Assembly: GCF_000763905.1 (NCBI RefSeq)
Contig: NZ_JRKN01000004.1
Span: 1 to 64,000, forward strand
Reading direction: 5' to 3'
Source: Paracoccus halophilus
Lineage (GTDB): Bacteria; Pseudomonadota; Alphaproteobacteria; Rhodobacterales; Rhodobacteraceae
DNA length: 64,000 bases
Under the pieces are notes generated by a model that was not told where the DNA came from, ran no database searches, and was given only the letters and a program-made list of their open reading frames with translations. Shown here piece after piece: positions 38,517 to 46,731 of this stretch. The translations under genes and the position numbers were made by a program. Position 1 is the stretch's first letter. The number at the start of each line of letters is the position of its first letter.

Positions 38517-39167
38517 ATGAAAGAAGCCAGTCTGCTGCCGCAATACCTTGTCCAGCGCTATCACGGTTGGCGCGCGACGACCTTTGTCGAAAATCGCGCC
38601 TGGTACCGGCGTCTGGCCGAGGACGGTCAGAGGCCACGGGCCATGGTCATTGCCTGCTGCGACTCGCGCGTTCATGTCACCTCGATCTTCGGCGCGGATA
38701 CGGGCGAGTTCTTCATTCACCGCAATGTCGCCAATCTCGTTCCCGCCTATGCCCCGGACGGCGAGCAGCACGGCACCTCTGCTGCCGTGGAATATGCGGT
38801 GAACGCGCTCAAGGTCGCGCATCTGGTCATCGTCGGGCATACCGGTTGCGGCGGGGTGCAGGGCTGTCACGCGATGTGTTCTGGCCAAGCCCCCGATCTG
38901 GAAGAAAAAAGCAGCTTTGTGGGGCGCTGGATGGATATCCTGCGCCCGGGATATGAGCGCATCTCGAACCTGCCGGCCGACGAGCAGATTCGCGGGCTGG
39001 AGCAGCAGGCGGTGCTGATTTCGCTTGAAAATCTCATGACCTTTCCCTTTGTCAAAACAGCGCTCGAAGCCGGAGAGCTGTCCCTGCACGGTGTGCTGCA
39101 TGACATCGCGCAGGGCACATTGGAGCAATATGACAGCAAGCTGGGGGTTTTCGCGCCGGTTGCCTGA
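38517..39167 (+). CDS. Beta-carbonic anhydrase
   Basis: A 216-residue zinc enzyme that interconverts CO2 and bicarbonate. The expected ligands are visible: Cys47 and Asp49 in ACCDSRV, His108 and Cys111 in VGHTGCGG. GEFFIHRNVANLVP and GTSAAVEYAVNAL are also conserved. ATG 38517 follows GAGGAA at good spacing. No signal peptide, so cytosolic. No partner gene such as a SulP transporter is adjacent. Confidence 0.95.
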   Translation: MKEASLLPQYLVQRYHGWRATTFVENRAWYRRLAEDGQRPRAMVIACCDSRVHVTSIFGADTGEFFIHRNVANLVPAYAPDGEQHGTSAAVEYAVNALKVAHLVIVGHTGCGGVQGCHAMCSGQAPDLEEKSSFVGRWMDILRPGYERISNLPADEQIRGLEQQAVLISLENLMTFPFVKTALEAGELSLHGVLHDIAQGTLEQYDSKLGVFAPVA

Positions 39168-39289
39168 AGGTCCGGATGTCGCCGGGTTGCAGCGCGGCAC
39201 GGGTCATCCCGCCGCAATTTGAATCAAACGGGTACTTCAGATGCGCGCGACCGCGGCAATCCCGGTCGCAAGGATCCGCGCGCGGTTTT

Positions 39290-39317
39290 TGATCCGGTCC
39301 CGCCCTTGCTGCGTAAG
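39290..39317 (+). promoter_or_regulatory. Predicted sigmaE (RpoE-ChrR) promoter of the fasciclin gene
   Basis: TGATCC at 39290-39295 and CGTAAG at 39312-39317 are separated by exactly 16 bases. The same arrangement occurs twice in the rpoE-FAD oxidoreductase divergent region. TGATCC with a GTAA-type -10 is the known consensus of the Rhodobacter singlet-oxygen sigma factor. Transcription would start near 39324, giving a leader of about 60 bases before the gene. The rest of the 218-base gap between the carbonic anhydrase and fasciclin genes shows nothing else convincing. Confidence 0.75.
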
Positions 39318-39385
39318 AATCGCGAAGAGACCACGGAACGGCTCTTCGGAACGACAAACCGCATCATCGCGAGGAGAACCAGAAA

Positions 39386-39871
39386 ATGCTGCGCAACTTT
39401 CTGATGGCGACGGCCATGAGTGCCGCTTTGGCAAATGGCGCGCTTGCACAGGATGCAACGACGGATATCGTCGATACGGCGGTCGCCGCGGGTGACTTCA
39501 CGACGCTGGTCGCCGCGGTCCAGGCCGCGGGTCTCGTCGAGACGCTCAAGGGAGAGGGGCCTTTCACTGTTTTCGCCCCGACCGATGCCGCCTTTTCCGC
39601 ACTGCCCGAGGGCACGGTCGACACGCTGCTGAAGCCGGAAAGCAAGGATCAGCTTGTGGCGATCCTGACCTACCACGTCGTTCCCGGCAAGGTGATGTCC
39701 ACCGATATCACCGCGGGAATGACTGCGGCAACCGTTCAGGGTGGCGAGGTGACCTTCACGCTTGAGGACGGCGTGCGCGTCAATGACGCGAATGTGGTCA
39801 CGGCCGATATCATGGCGTCCAACGGCGTGATCCATGTCATCGACAAGGTGATCATGCCTCCGGCAAACTGA
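39386..39871 (+). CDS. Secreted fasciclin-domain protein
   Basis: A 161-residue protein: signal peptide ([22 protein letters not shown]) and one fasciclin (FAS1) domain filling the rest. The H1 motif reads [15 protein letters not shown], followed by [11 protein letters not shown] and the H2 end [19 protein letters not shown]1 proteins mediate adhesion or bind matrix. A fasciclin gene is a known target of the Rhodobacter sphaeroides sigmaE response, and here a predicted sigmaE promoter lies about 70 bases upstream. A terminator follows, so the gene is a single-gene unit. Confidence 0.93.
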   Translation: MLRNFLMATAMSAALANGALAQDATTDIVDTAVAAGDFTTLVAAVQAAGLVETLKGEGPFTVFAPTDAAFSALPEGTVDTLLKPESKDQLVAILTYHVVPGKVMSTDITAGMTAATVQGGEVTFTLEDGVRVNDANVVTADIMASNGVIHVIDKVIMPPAN

Positions 39872-39905
39872 GCCGGCGGCCGATTGTTCCGACGCGGACA
39901 GGATG

Positions 39906-39931
39906 GACCCGGGCCTGTTGCCCGGGTCTTT
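39906..39931 (+). terminator. Terminator after the fasciclin gene
   Basis: Arms GACCCGGGC (39906-39914) and GCCCGGGTC (39920-39928) enclose a five-base loop and run into a short T-stretch. It ends the fasciclin unit and could also serve the convergent operon that ends at 39942. Confidence 0.75.
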
Positions 39932-39941
39932 CCATGCCGGA

Positions 39942-40655
39942 TCACCGCCGCGAGGCAGGGCGGGGCACGAGCCGGTCCAGCACTGCCAGGGCGACAATCC
40001 CGGCGGCGCAGACAAGGGCGATCAGCGTGTCGCCCGCTTGCAGGTTCGCCGCGATGACGCCGACCAGCGCCCAGCCCACGCCCAGGCGATAGGTCCAGAT
40101 ATGCAGGCGCGTGGCGGCGACCGGGATCGCCACGATCAAGGCCGCGAGGATCAGTGACACAGCCGCGACCCGTGGCGCGGCAAACCCGTATCCGGTCAGC
40201 ACGACCGACACGGCAACCGCCGAGGCCGCCGTCAGCCAGCCCGCGTAAAGGCCCAGTGGCGCCCAGCCGCGCCAATCCGGTCCCACGCGGCGCATGGCCA
40301 TGATCGCCGCCGTGGCCATCGGCAGGATCATCGCCGTGGCAAGGGGCGGCGAGCGCATCGCCGTCTCGACCCAGAACGCGCCGATGAACAGGCTGAGGGC
40401 CAGGGGCAATGCCGCACGGCTCCAGCCCGGAATTGCCGCCGGCCGCCACAGCGACCATGCGGCGGCGGCGATCAGACCCAGATAGATCACCCCCCAGATC
40501 GAGAAAGCCCAGCCCGCCGGCTGCGCCGGCCAGCGCTCGACCTGAACCGGAAAGCTTTCGCGGTAAAAGCCGCCGAAGCCCTCGGACAGCAGCGGCGATA
40601 GGGCAAAGGCGATGGCCAGCAGCAGGACGGCCAGCCGCTTGATGCGGTCGTTCAT
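39942..40655 (-). CDS. TspO/MBR-related multi-helix membrane protein
   Basis: A 237-residue integral membrane protein with about seven helices and many Trp residues, including WAFSIWGVIYLGLIAAAAWSLW and LGLYAGWLTAASAVAVS. These resemble TspO/MBR (tryptophan-rich sensory) proteins, which bind tetrapyrroles, but the protein is longer than the 150-residue core family. It is the last gene of the predicted sigmaE-driven operon, one base after the photolyase stop. A link to porphyrin photo-stress would fit but is inference. Confidence 0.65.
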   Translation of the reverse strand: MNDRIKRLAVLLLAIAFALSPLLSEGFGGFYRESFPVQVERWPAQPAGWAFSIWGVIYLGLIAAAAWSLWRPAAIPGWSRAALPLALSLFIGAFWVETAMRSPPLATAMILPMATAAIMAMRRVGPDWRGWAPLGLYAGWLTAASAVAVSVVLTGYGFAAPRVAAVSLILAALIVAIPVAATRLHIWTYRLGVGWALVGVIAANLQAGDTLIALVCAAGIVALAVLDRLVPRPASRR

Positions 40656-40656
40656 G

Positions 40657-42099
40657 TCAGTTCTCCGGTCTCAGGGCGCGAAACCGCGTCAGCGCGGCAA
40701 GCGCGGCTTTGCGGCCCGCGCTCAGCGCCGATGGCGGGCCGGGCTGCCAGCATGGTTTCACCTGCCATGCGCGCGGCACTGTGTCCAGCCAGGCGCGGGC
40801 TTCGGATGTCCCGGCGCTGCCCGTCCCCGCCAGCCAGCGCCGGCGATAGGCCGCATCGGGGTCGTATCTGCGGGCCTGAAGGTCGGGATTGAAGATGCGG
40901 AAATAGGGCGCCGCATCGGGGCCGCAGCCGGCCACCCATTGCCAGTTCATCGCATTCGAGGCCGGGTCCCAGTCGGTCAGGCAATCGGCGAAATGCGCAA
41001 GCCCCGCGCGCCAGTCGGTCAGCAGATGCTTGGTCAGCCAGCTTGCCGCCACCATGCGCACACGGTTATGCATCCGCCCGGTGACCCACATTTCGCGCAG
41101 GCCCGCATCGACCAGCGCCACCCCGGTTTCCGCCCGCCGCCATTGCGTCAGGCCGGGGCCGTCCTTTTGCCAGGGGAAACGCTGCCATTCCGGGCGCCAG
41201 CAGGTGTCCGTCATCTGCGGGAATTCGATCAGCAGGTGCCAGGCGAATTCCCGCCAGATCACCTCGGACAGGAATTTGGCGATCCCCTGCGCCTGACCGG
41301 ATATCAGCTCCGCCTGCGGCGCGGCCATGGCCCAAAGCGTGCGCGGGCCGATCTCGCCCAGGGCCAGATGCTCGGAGAGGCCCGAGGTCACATTCAGGTC
41401 GGGGCGGTCGCGCCCGTCGGCATAGTCCTCTGCACGGTCAAGGAATTCGGCCAGCCGTGCCTGCGCCGCCGCTTCGCCGGCAGGCAGGGCGAAACGTTCC
41501 AGCGCCGCGCGTCCGCGATGCAGGTCGGGCGCCAGATCCAGCCGGGCGGGGTCCGGGTCGTCCGGCAGAGCGGCGAAACCCGTGATCCGCGCGGGCGCGT
41601 CGGGCGCCGGGCGGTCGGCGCCGATGCGGCGCAGCGCGCGGGCAAAGGGCGAATAGACGCGAAAGGCGCCGCCCGATGCATTGCGCAGCGCGGCCGGAGG
41701 CAGCAGCAGATGCCCCTGATGCAGCACCAGATCGCCGCCGATCGGACGCAGGGCCGCGCGCAGCCGCGCCTGCAGCGCGCGCATGCCGGGCGTGGGCCAG
41801 TCCGACTGATGCAGGCGGCGCGCGCCAAGGCGCTGCATCAGCACCGGCAGCAGTTCATCGGCTTCGCCGCGCAGCACGCTGACGCCCCGCCCGCCGCTGC
41901 GCGCCCGCAGCGCCGCGTCAAAGGCTGCGAGCGCGCGCCCCAGACGCCAGCGGCTGGCCGCGCCCTGTTCCAGCGTCAGGCGGTCGATGATGAACACCGG
42001 CAAGAGCGGCCCGTCGGTGATCGCGGCCCGCAGGGCGGCATTGTCGGCAAGACGGAAATCGCGGGTCAGCCAGAATATGCCGGGCGGTGCGGTCGTCAC
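40657..42099 (-). CDS. phrB: Deoxyribodipyrimidine photolyase (cryptochrome/photolyase family)
   Basis: A 480-residue flavoenzyme that uses light to split pyrimidine dimers. The N-terminal antenna domain begins GIFWLTRDFRLADNAAL. The FAD domain shows EFAWHLLIEFPQM, FPWQKDGPGLTQWRRAETG, MHNRVRMVAASWLTKHLL and DWDPASNAMNWQWVAG. I chose GTG 42099 because it overlaps the methyltransferase stop as GTGA and has GAGG upstream; earlier starts add unrelated residues. Photolyase genes belong to sigmaE-ChrR regulons in related bacteria, in line with the promoter at the head of this operon. Confidence 0.95.
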   Translation of the reverse strand: MTTAPPGIFWLTRDFRLADNAALRAAITDGPLLPVFIIDRLTLEQGAASRWRLGRALAAFDAALRARSGGRGVSVLRGEADELLPVLMQRLGARRLHQSDWPTPGMRALQARLRAALRPIGGDLVLHQGHLLLPPAALRNASGGAFRVYSPFARALRRIGADRPAPDAPARITGFAALPDDPDPARLDLAPDLHRGRAALERFALPAGEAAAQARLAEFLDRAEDYADGRDRPDLNVTSGLSEHLALGEIGPRTLWAMAAPQAELISGQAQGIAKFLSEVIWREFAWHLLIEFPQMTDTCWRPEWQRFPWQKDGPGLTQWRRAETGVALVDAGLREMWVTGRMHNRVRMVAASWLTKHLLTDWRAGLAHFADCLTDWDPASNAMNWQWVAGCGPDAAPYFRIFNPDLQARRYDPDAAYRRRWLAGTGSAGTSEARAWLDTVPRAWQVKPCWQPGPPSALSAGRKAALAALTRFRALRPEN

Positions 42100-43262
42100 C
42101 TTGCCTCGCTGGCATGGGCAAGTGCAACCTGCACGACGTCGCATCTGCCGGTGGCAAAGGCGGCGGCGCAGCCCTGAAGGTAATATTGCCAGCCGCGCAG
42201 AAAGGCATCGTCATGGCCAAGCCGCAGGATTCGCCGGCGTTCTTCGTGCATGCGCGCGGACCAGATGCGGCAGGTGCGGGCATAGTCCTGTCCGAAAGCG
42301 TGGCTGGCCCGGACCCGCAATCCCGCCCGTGCGGCCTCGGTCGCGATCATCGCCTCGCAGGGCAGCATGCCGCCCGGAAAGACATGCTGGCGGATGAAGT
42401 CCGAGCGGCGGCGATAGAGCGAAAACCCGGCATCGGGCACGGTGATCGCCTGCAGGACCGCGCTTCCGCCCGCCTTGAGGCGCGATTTCAGCGTCGCGAA
42501 ATAGGTCGGCCAATAGCGTTCGCCGACGGCCTCGATCATCTCGATCGACACGATATTGTCGTAGCGGCCGGTGACCTTGCGATAGTCCTGCAGCCGCACC
42601 TCGGCGCGGCCGTCCAGACGGGCATCGGCATAGCCCATCTGCGAGGGCGAAAGGGTGATGGCGGTGACGCGCTGGCCCCGGTCCGCGGCGGTTTCGGCAA
42701 AGCCGCCCCAGCCGCAGCCGATTTCCAGCAGGCTGTCGCCGGGCGACAAAAGCGACAGGATGCGCCGGTTCTTGCGCGCCTGCGCCTGTTCCAGATCGTC
42801 GCCCGGCCCGAACATCGCCGAGGAATAGGTCATGCCGGGATCGAGCCAGAGCTGGTAGAATTCGTTTCCGACATCGTAATGCGCGCGGATATTGCGCGAG
42901 GCACCCCGCGGGCCGTTGCCGCGCAGGAACGCGTCCACCAGCCGCATCCGCCATGTCTGCAGCCGCCCGGGCGCCGACCAGCCCGAAAGCGCGCCGCTGT
43001 TGCGCATCGCCAGCGCAAGCAGGTCCTCCAGCCTGTCGCTGTGCCAGTCGCCGGCGACCCAGCCCTCGCCCAGCCCGACATCGCCGCGCAGGGCCAGCCG
43101 CGACAACAGGCGCCAGTCGCGGAGATGCATCTCCACCTCGGGGCCGGTATCGCCAAAGCGGTGCTGCCCGCCTTCGGGCGTGGTCAGGATCAGGCGCCCC
43201 CCGGCAATCCCTTCGAGCGCGGCGAGAAAGCGGGTTTTCAGGGCGCGCGTGGCCAGCGTCAT
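42096..43262 (-). CDS. Cyclopropane-fatty-acyl-phospholipid synthase-like methyltransferase
   Basis: A 388-residue SAM-dependent methyltransferase of the CFA synthase family. Motif I is LEIGCGWGGFAETAADRG; ITLSPSQMGYADARL, ISEMIEAVGERYWP-like acceptor elements (SIEMIEAVGERYW) and the N-terminal lipid-binding domain fit the family. It methylates unsaturated acyl chains of membrane lipids, giving cyclopropane or, in related sigmaE-linked systems, methylated or furan fatty acids. Overlaps of four bases with both neighbours put it inside a five-gene operon driven by the sigmaE promoter. Confidence 0.92.
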   Translation of the reverse strand: MTLATRALKTRFLAALEGIAGGRLILTTPEGGQHRFGDTGPEVEMHLRDWRLLSRLALRGDVGLGEGWVAGDWHSDRLEDLLALAMRNSGALSGWSAPGRLQTWRMRLVDAFLRGNGPRGASRNIRAHYDVGNEFYQLWLDPGMTYSSAMFGPGDDLEQAQARKNRRILSLLSPGDSLLEIGCGWGGFAETAADRGQRVTAITLSPSQMGYADARLDGRAEVRLQDYRKVTGRYDNIVSIEMIEAVGERYWPTYFATLKSRLKAGGSAVLQAITVPDAGFSLYRRRSDFIRQHVFPGGMLPCEAMIATEAARAGLRVRASHAFGQDYARTCRIWSARMHEERRRILRLGHDDAFLRGWQYYLQGCAAAFATGRCDVVQVALAHASEAR

Positions 43263-44038
43263 CGGCTGATCTCCTTGTCGGGAGGGGCGGGGCGGCGGCG
43301 ATAGGCCGCGCCTTTCAGTTTCAGGCGCAGCGCGTGCCAGTAGATCTGCGCGATCACCCGCAGCGCGCCCCCCGGCCGGCGCAGCGCGGCGGCAAGGATC
43401 GCGCGGTTGGTCAGCCCCCGCAAGGGGCCGCTCATGGCGGTATCGACCCCGGCCTTGCCGTCGATATGGCGGATGCGAATGGCGATCCGGTCCGCATGCA
43501 GGGCAAAGCTGAACCGATAGCGGCCGCTGACATCCTGAAAGGGCGAGACGTGAAAGACCTTGCGCGCGCTCAGCCGCGTGCCCTGGGTGATTGGCGCCCG
43601 GTCCGGCGCGACCAGCAGATAGCTGTGGCGCTGGCCGAAGGTGTTGTTCACCTCGGCGATGACCGCGAGCAGCGCGTCATCCTCGATCAGCATCCAGAAG
43701 CTGACCGGATTGAACCAGTAGCCCAGAAAACGCGGCTGGGTCAGCAGTGCCAGCACCAGACCGGGGCGGCGGGCGATCCCGGCGCCGCCGATCTGCTCCC
43801 ATGCCCAGGAGGCGCCGGAACCCCGGCCGCGCGGGCCGCCATGGTCGGCATCGTGAAATGCCAGCAGGTTGAAGCGGTTATGCGACATGAGCGCCGGCGG
43901 GCGGAACCCCTCGGGCGCCAGCAGCAGGTAATCCGCATCGGTGCGAAAGGCGTGGCGCAGCTGGCCGCGCCGGGCATGGGTGACCTGCGCGCGCATCGCC
44001 AGCACCTCGCCCGATCCCAGCCGCGCCGCCAGCGTCAC
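43259..44038 (-). CDS. DUF1365 family protein
   Basis: A 259-residue protein of DUF1365, nearly always found with the FAD oxidoreductase and CFA-type methyltransferase that flank it here. Typical segments are HARRGQLRHAFRTDADYLLL, LTQPRFLGYWFNPVSFW and EVNNTFGQRHSYLL. Biochemistry is not settled; a role in modifying membrane fatty acids with its neighbours is inferred from this strict linkage. Both ends overlap neighbouring genes by four bases. Confidence 0.92.
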   Translation of the reverse strand: MTLAARLGSGEVLAMRAQVTHARRGQLRHAFRTDADYLLLAPEGFRPPALMSHNRFNLLAFHDADHGGPRGRGSGASWAWEQIGGAGIARRPGLVLALLTQPRFLGYWFNPVSFWMLIEDDALLAVIAEVNNTFGQRHSYLLVAPDRAPITQGTRLSARKVFHVSPFQDVSGRYRFSFALHADRIAIRIRHIDGKAGVDTAMSGPLRGLTNRAILAAALRRPGGALRVIAQIYWHALRLKLKGAAYRRRPAPPDKEISR

Positions 44039-45318
44039 AGCGCCACCATGCCGGGCAGCAGGCGGCGCGCGATGCGCATGGCGCTGGCAAATCCGTCCTC
44101 GTGAAAGCCGTTGCGCAGCCAGGCCCCGGCGAACCAGGTGTTGTGGCGGCCGTCAAGGCGCCTGATCCGCTCCTGCGCCGCGAGCGCGGCGTGATCGAAA
44201 ACCGGGTGGCGAAAGGTGGTCTCGTCATGGATCAGCCGCTCGTCGATGCCGCCCTGCGGGTTCAGCGTCACGAAAAGCGGATCGTCCTCGGGGATGGCTT
44301 GCAGGCGGTTCATCCAATAGCTGACCGCGACGCCGTGGCCCGGTGCCGCGCCACGCGCGACCCATGAACTCCAGCAGCGCCTGAGGCGGGGCATGACCGA
44401 CGGATCGGCATGCAGCACCGCCCGGTTGGGCTGGAAACGGATCGCGGAAAGGCCGGCGGTCTCATCGGGGTCGGGATCGGCCAGCAGCGCCAGCGCCTGA
44501 TCGGCATGGGTGGCAAGCACGATCTGGTCGAATGTCTCGGCCAGCCCGCCCCGGCAGCGCAGGGATACGCGGCCTTCGTTGCGCCGGACGCTCAACACCG
44601 GGCTGCCCGGGCGCAGATCGACCCCGGCGCGCAAAAGCGCCGCCTGCAGCCGCCCGACATAGGTGACCGAGCCGCCTTCGACCGTCCACCACGGATATTG
44701 GCCGCACCGCGACAAGAGCCCGTGATTGCGCATGAAACGGACCAGCGCCCGCGCAGGAAAGGCGCCGATATCGCGATCGGGCGTCGACCAGATGGCGCCG
44801 CAGAACGGGAACAGATAATGGTCGCGGAACCGTGCGCCCAGACGCATCCCCGCGATCATCTGCGCGATGGTCAGCTGCGGCGCGGCCTCGATGGCGGCCT
44901 CGGCCCCGGCGTTGAAGCGCAGGATGTCGCGAATCATCCCGTGAAAGCGCGGATCCAGAATATTGCGCCGCTGCCCGAACAGCGCATTGGCCGAGCGCAG
45001 CGCATATTCCACACGCCCACCATCCAGAGAGACGCCAAAGCTCATGTCGCTTTTCACGACCGGCACGTCGAGGTCGCGGAACATGGCCGTCAGATGCGGA
45101 TAATTCACATGGTTGAAGACGATGAAGCCGGTATCGACCGGCCGGTCGCGATGCCGCCCGGCGATCACGGTGCGCGCGTGACCGCCCAGACGCGGCTCGG
45201 CCTCGAACAGGGTTACCCTGTGCGCGCGCGACAGAAGCCAGGCGGATGCAAGCCCGGCAATGCCACCGCCGACAATGGCGATGCGCTGCGGCGCACCTTT
45301 TGAAACGTCGAAGGGCAT
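44035..45318 (-). CDS. FAD-dependent amine-oxidase-like oxidoreductase
   Basis: A 427-residue flavoprotein with an N-terminal Rossmann motif (IAIVGGGIAGLASAWLL) and the following GG motif (EAEPRLGGHARTV). The middle carries GFIVFNHVNYPHLTAMF and the C-terminus WFAGAWLRNGFHEDGFASAM, as in the amine oxidase/desaturase-like group linked to DUF1365. It is the first gene of the left-going operon. Its start lies 27 bases after the predicted -10 element CGTAAT, so the transcript leader is short. The substrate is probably an acyl chain, inferred from context only. Confidence 0.92.
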   Translation of the reverse strand: MPFDVSKGAPQRIAIVGGGIAGLASAWLLSRAHRVTLFEAEPRLGGHARTVIAGRHRDRPVDTGFIVFNHVNYPHLTAMFRDLDVPVVKSDMSFGVSLDGGRVEYALRSANALFGQRRNILDPRFHGMIRDILRFNAGAEAAIEAAPQLTIAQMIAGMRLGARFRDHYLFPFCGAIWSTPDRDIGAFPARALVRFMRNHGLLSRCGQYPWWTVEGGSVTYVGRLQAALLRAGVDLRPGSPVLSVRRNEGRVSLRCRGGLAETFDQIVLATHADQALALLADPDPDETAGLSAIRFQPNRAVLHADPSVMPRLRRCWSSWVARGAAPGHGVAVSYWMNRLQAIPEDDPLFVTLNPQGGIDERLIHDETTFRHPVFDHAALAAQERIRRLDGRHNTWFAGAWLRNGFHEDGFASAMRIARRLLPGMVAL

Positions 45319-45344
45319 GGATTCCCGTTGCTTGTTGTTTCCTC

Positions 45345-45372
45345 ATTACGCGGCATCCCGGGGTGCGGATCA
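45345..45372 (-). promoter_or_regulatory. Predicted sigmaE promoter of the five-gene photo-stress operon
   Basis: On the minus strand TGATCC (45372-45367) and CGTAAT (45350-45345) are separated by 16 bases. The start of the FAD oxidoreductase gene follows 27 bases later. It stands back to back with the rpoE promoter, with 27 bases between the two -35 elements. Confidence 0.8.
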
Positions 45373-45399
45373 GTCGCGGCGAAAATTTTCCGCGCTTTG

Positions 45400-45427
45400 T
45401 GATCCGATCGGCCGCCTGACGCGTAGC
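45400..45427 (+). promoter_or_regulatory. Predicted autoregulated sigmaE promoter of rpoE-chrR
   Basis: TGATCC (45400-45405) and CGTAGC (45422-45427) are separated by 16 bases, facing rpoE. Autoregulation by the encoded sigma factor is the rule for this group. Transcription would start at about 45434, exactly at an in-frame ATG, so a leaderless longer form cannot be excluded. Confidence 0.75.
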
Positions 45428-45538
45428 CCCGACATGGAAACCGCGATTGTGCCCGTTGCCTGCAGAGACCATAGAGGAGTTGGGCCGCATGCCAATCCGG
45501 CGGCGCAACGCCATGGCCATGGACAGAAGGCGGAATGT

Positions 45539-46099
45539 TTGCAGTCCGGTGATGACAGCCTTTCAGAGATGACGCGCCACCTGATCGCGGTGCGGGACCG
45601 GCGCGACCGGGCGGCCTTTTGCTGTCTGTTCGACCATTTCGCGCCCCGGCTCAAGGCGATGCTGCTGCGCCGGGGTCTGCGCGACGGAAGCGCCGAGGAT
45701 GTCGTGCAGGACGTGATGCTGACGGTCTGGCACAAGGCGGCGCAGTTCGATCCGCATCGCGCCGAAGCTTCCGGCTGGATCTATGCCATCGCCCGCAACC
45801 GCCGCATCGACCTGGAGCGCCGCCGCCCCCTGTCGCAGCCCGAGGAGCTGCCGGAACCCGAAACCGCTGAGCCCGATGCCGCGCAGATCCTCGCGCTGCA
45901 GCAGGAGGCCCGCCACCTTGCCGAGGCGCTTGCCCGCCTGGCGCCCGAACAGGCCGAGGCACTGCGCGCCGCCTATTTCAGCGATCTGCCGCACCGCCGG
46001 ATCGCCGAGATGAGCGGGCTGCCGCTTGGCACCATCAAGTCCCGCATCCGCCTTGGCCTCGAACGCCTGCGCCACGAGCTGAAGAACATCGCCCCATGA
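45539..46099 (+). CDS. rpoE: ECF sigma factor of the RpoE-ChrR singlet-oxygen response
   Basis: An ECF sigma factor. Region 2 spans AAFCCLFDHFAPRLKAMLLRRG to EDVVQDVMLTVWHKAAQF and NRRIDLERRR; region 4 is LPHRRIAEMSGLPLGTIKSRIRLGLERLRHEL. I take TTG 45539 because AAGGCGG precedes it and the N-terminus then has a normal length (186 residues). ATG 45569 and a possible leaderless ATG 45434 are alternatives. The four-base overlap with chrR and the match to the ChrR-controlled group define it as the sigmaE that responds to singlet oxygen. Confidence 0.9.
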   Translation: MQSGDDSLSEMTRHLIAVRDRRDRAAFCCLFDHFAPRLKAMLLRRGLRDGSAEDVVQDVMLTVWHKAAQFDPHRAEASGWIYAIARNRRIDLERRRPLSQPEELPEPETAEPDAAQILALQQEARHLAEALARLAPEQAEALRAAYFSDLPHRRIAEMSGLPLGTIKSRIRLGLERLRHELKNIAP

Positions 46100-46728
46100 C
46101 CGAGATCCGCCACCATATCCCCGAGGACATTCTGGACGCCTATCGCGCCGGCAGCCTGTCGCATGCCTTTGCCGTGGTCGTGGCCGCGCATCTGTCGCTC
46201 TGCGACCGCTGCCGCGCCCGTCACGAGGCGGCGGACATGATCGGCGGCGCGCTTCTGGATCAGGCCGAGGCGGTGCCCCTGGCTACGGGCGCCCGGCAGC
46301 GGATGATGGCGCTGCTGGACGGGCCGCCGCCGCGCCCGCCGATGCGCGGCACGGGCATGTTTCCGGCGCCGGTGATGGCAGAGCTTGGCGGCCTCCCGCC
46401 GCGCTGGAAAATGCTGGGCGGCGGCATCCGCCAGCAGATCCTGTCGGCCGACCGGGACGGATCGCTGCGGCTTCTTTACATTCCGGGCGGCAAGGCGGTG
46501 CCGGAGCACGGCCATCGCGGGCTGGAGCTGACGCTGGTCCTGCAGGGCAGCTTTCACGACAGCGAAGGCAGCTTTGGCCGCGGCGATGTCGAGGCCGCCC
46601 ATGACGAGATCGACCATCAGCCCATAGCCGACCCGGGCGCGCCCTGCATCTGCCTCGCGGCTACGGATGCGCCGCTGCGGTTCCACGCGATGCTGCCGCG
46701 GCTGTTGCAGCCCCTTTTCCGGATCTGA
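46096..46728 (+). CDS. chrR: ChrR zinc-dependent anti-sigmaE factor
   Basis: A 210-residue anti-sigma factor. The N-terminal zinc-binding domain has His6/His7 and the HxxxCxxC motif His32-Cys36-Cys39 (HLSLCDRC), which holds the sigma factor. The C-terminal cupin-like domain has candidate metal ligands His138, His140, Glu144 and His174, spaced as in Rhodobacter sphaeroides ChrR, where this domain is needed for the singlet-oxygen signal. Translationally coupled to rpoE (ATGA). Confidence 0.95.
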   Translation: MTEIRHHIPEDILDAYRAGSLSHAFAVVVAAHLSLCDRCRARHEAADMIGGALLDQAEAVPLATGARQRMMALLDGPPPRPPMRGTGMFPAPVMAELGGLPPRWKMLGGGIRQQILSADRDGSLRLLYIPGGKAVPEHGHRGLELTLVLQGSFHDSEGSFGRGDVEAAHDEIDHQPIADPGAPCICLAATDAPLRFHAMLPRLLQPLFRI

Positions 46729-46731
46729 GCG

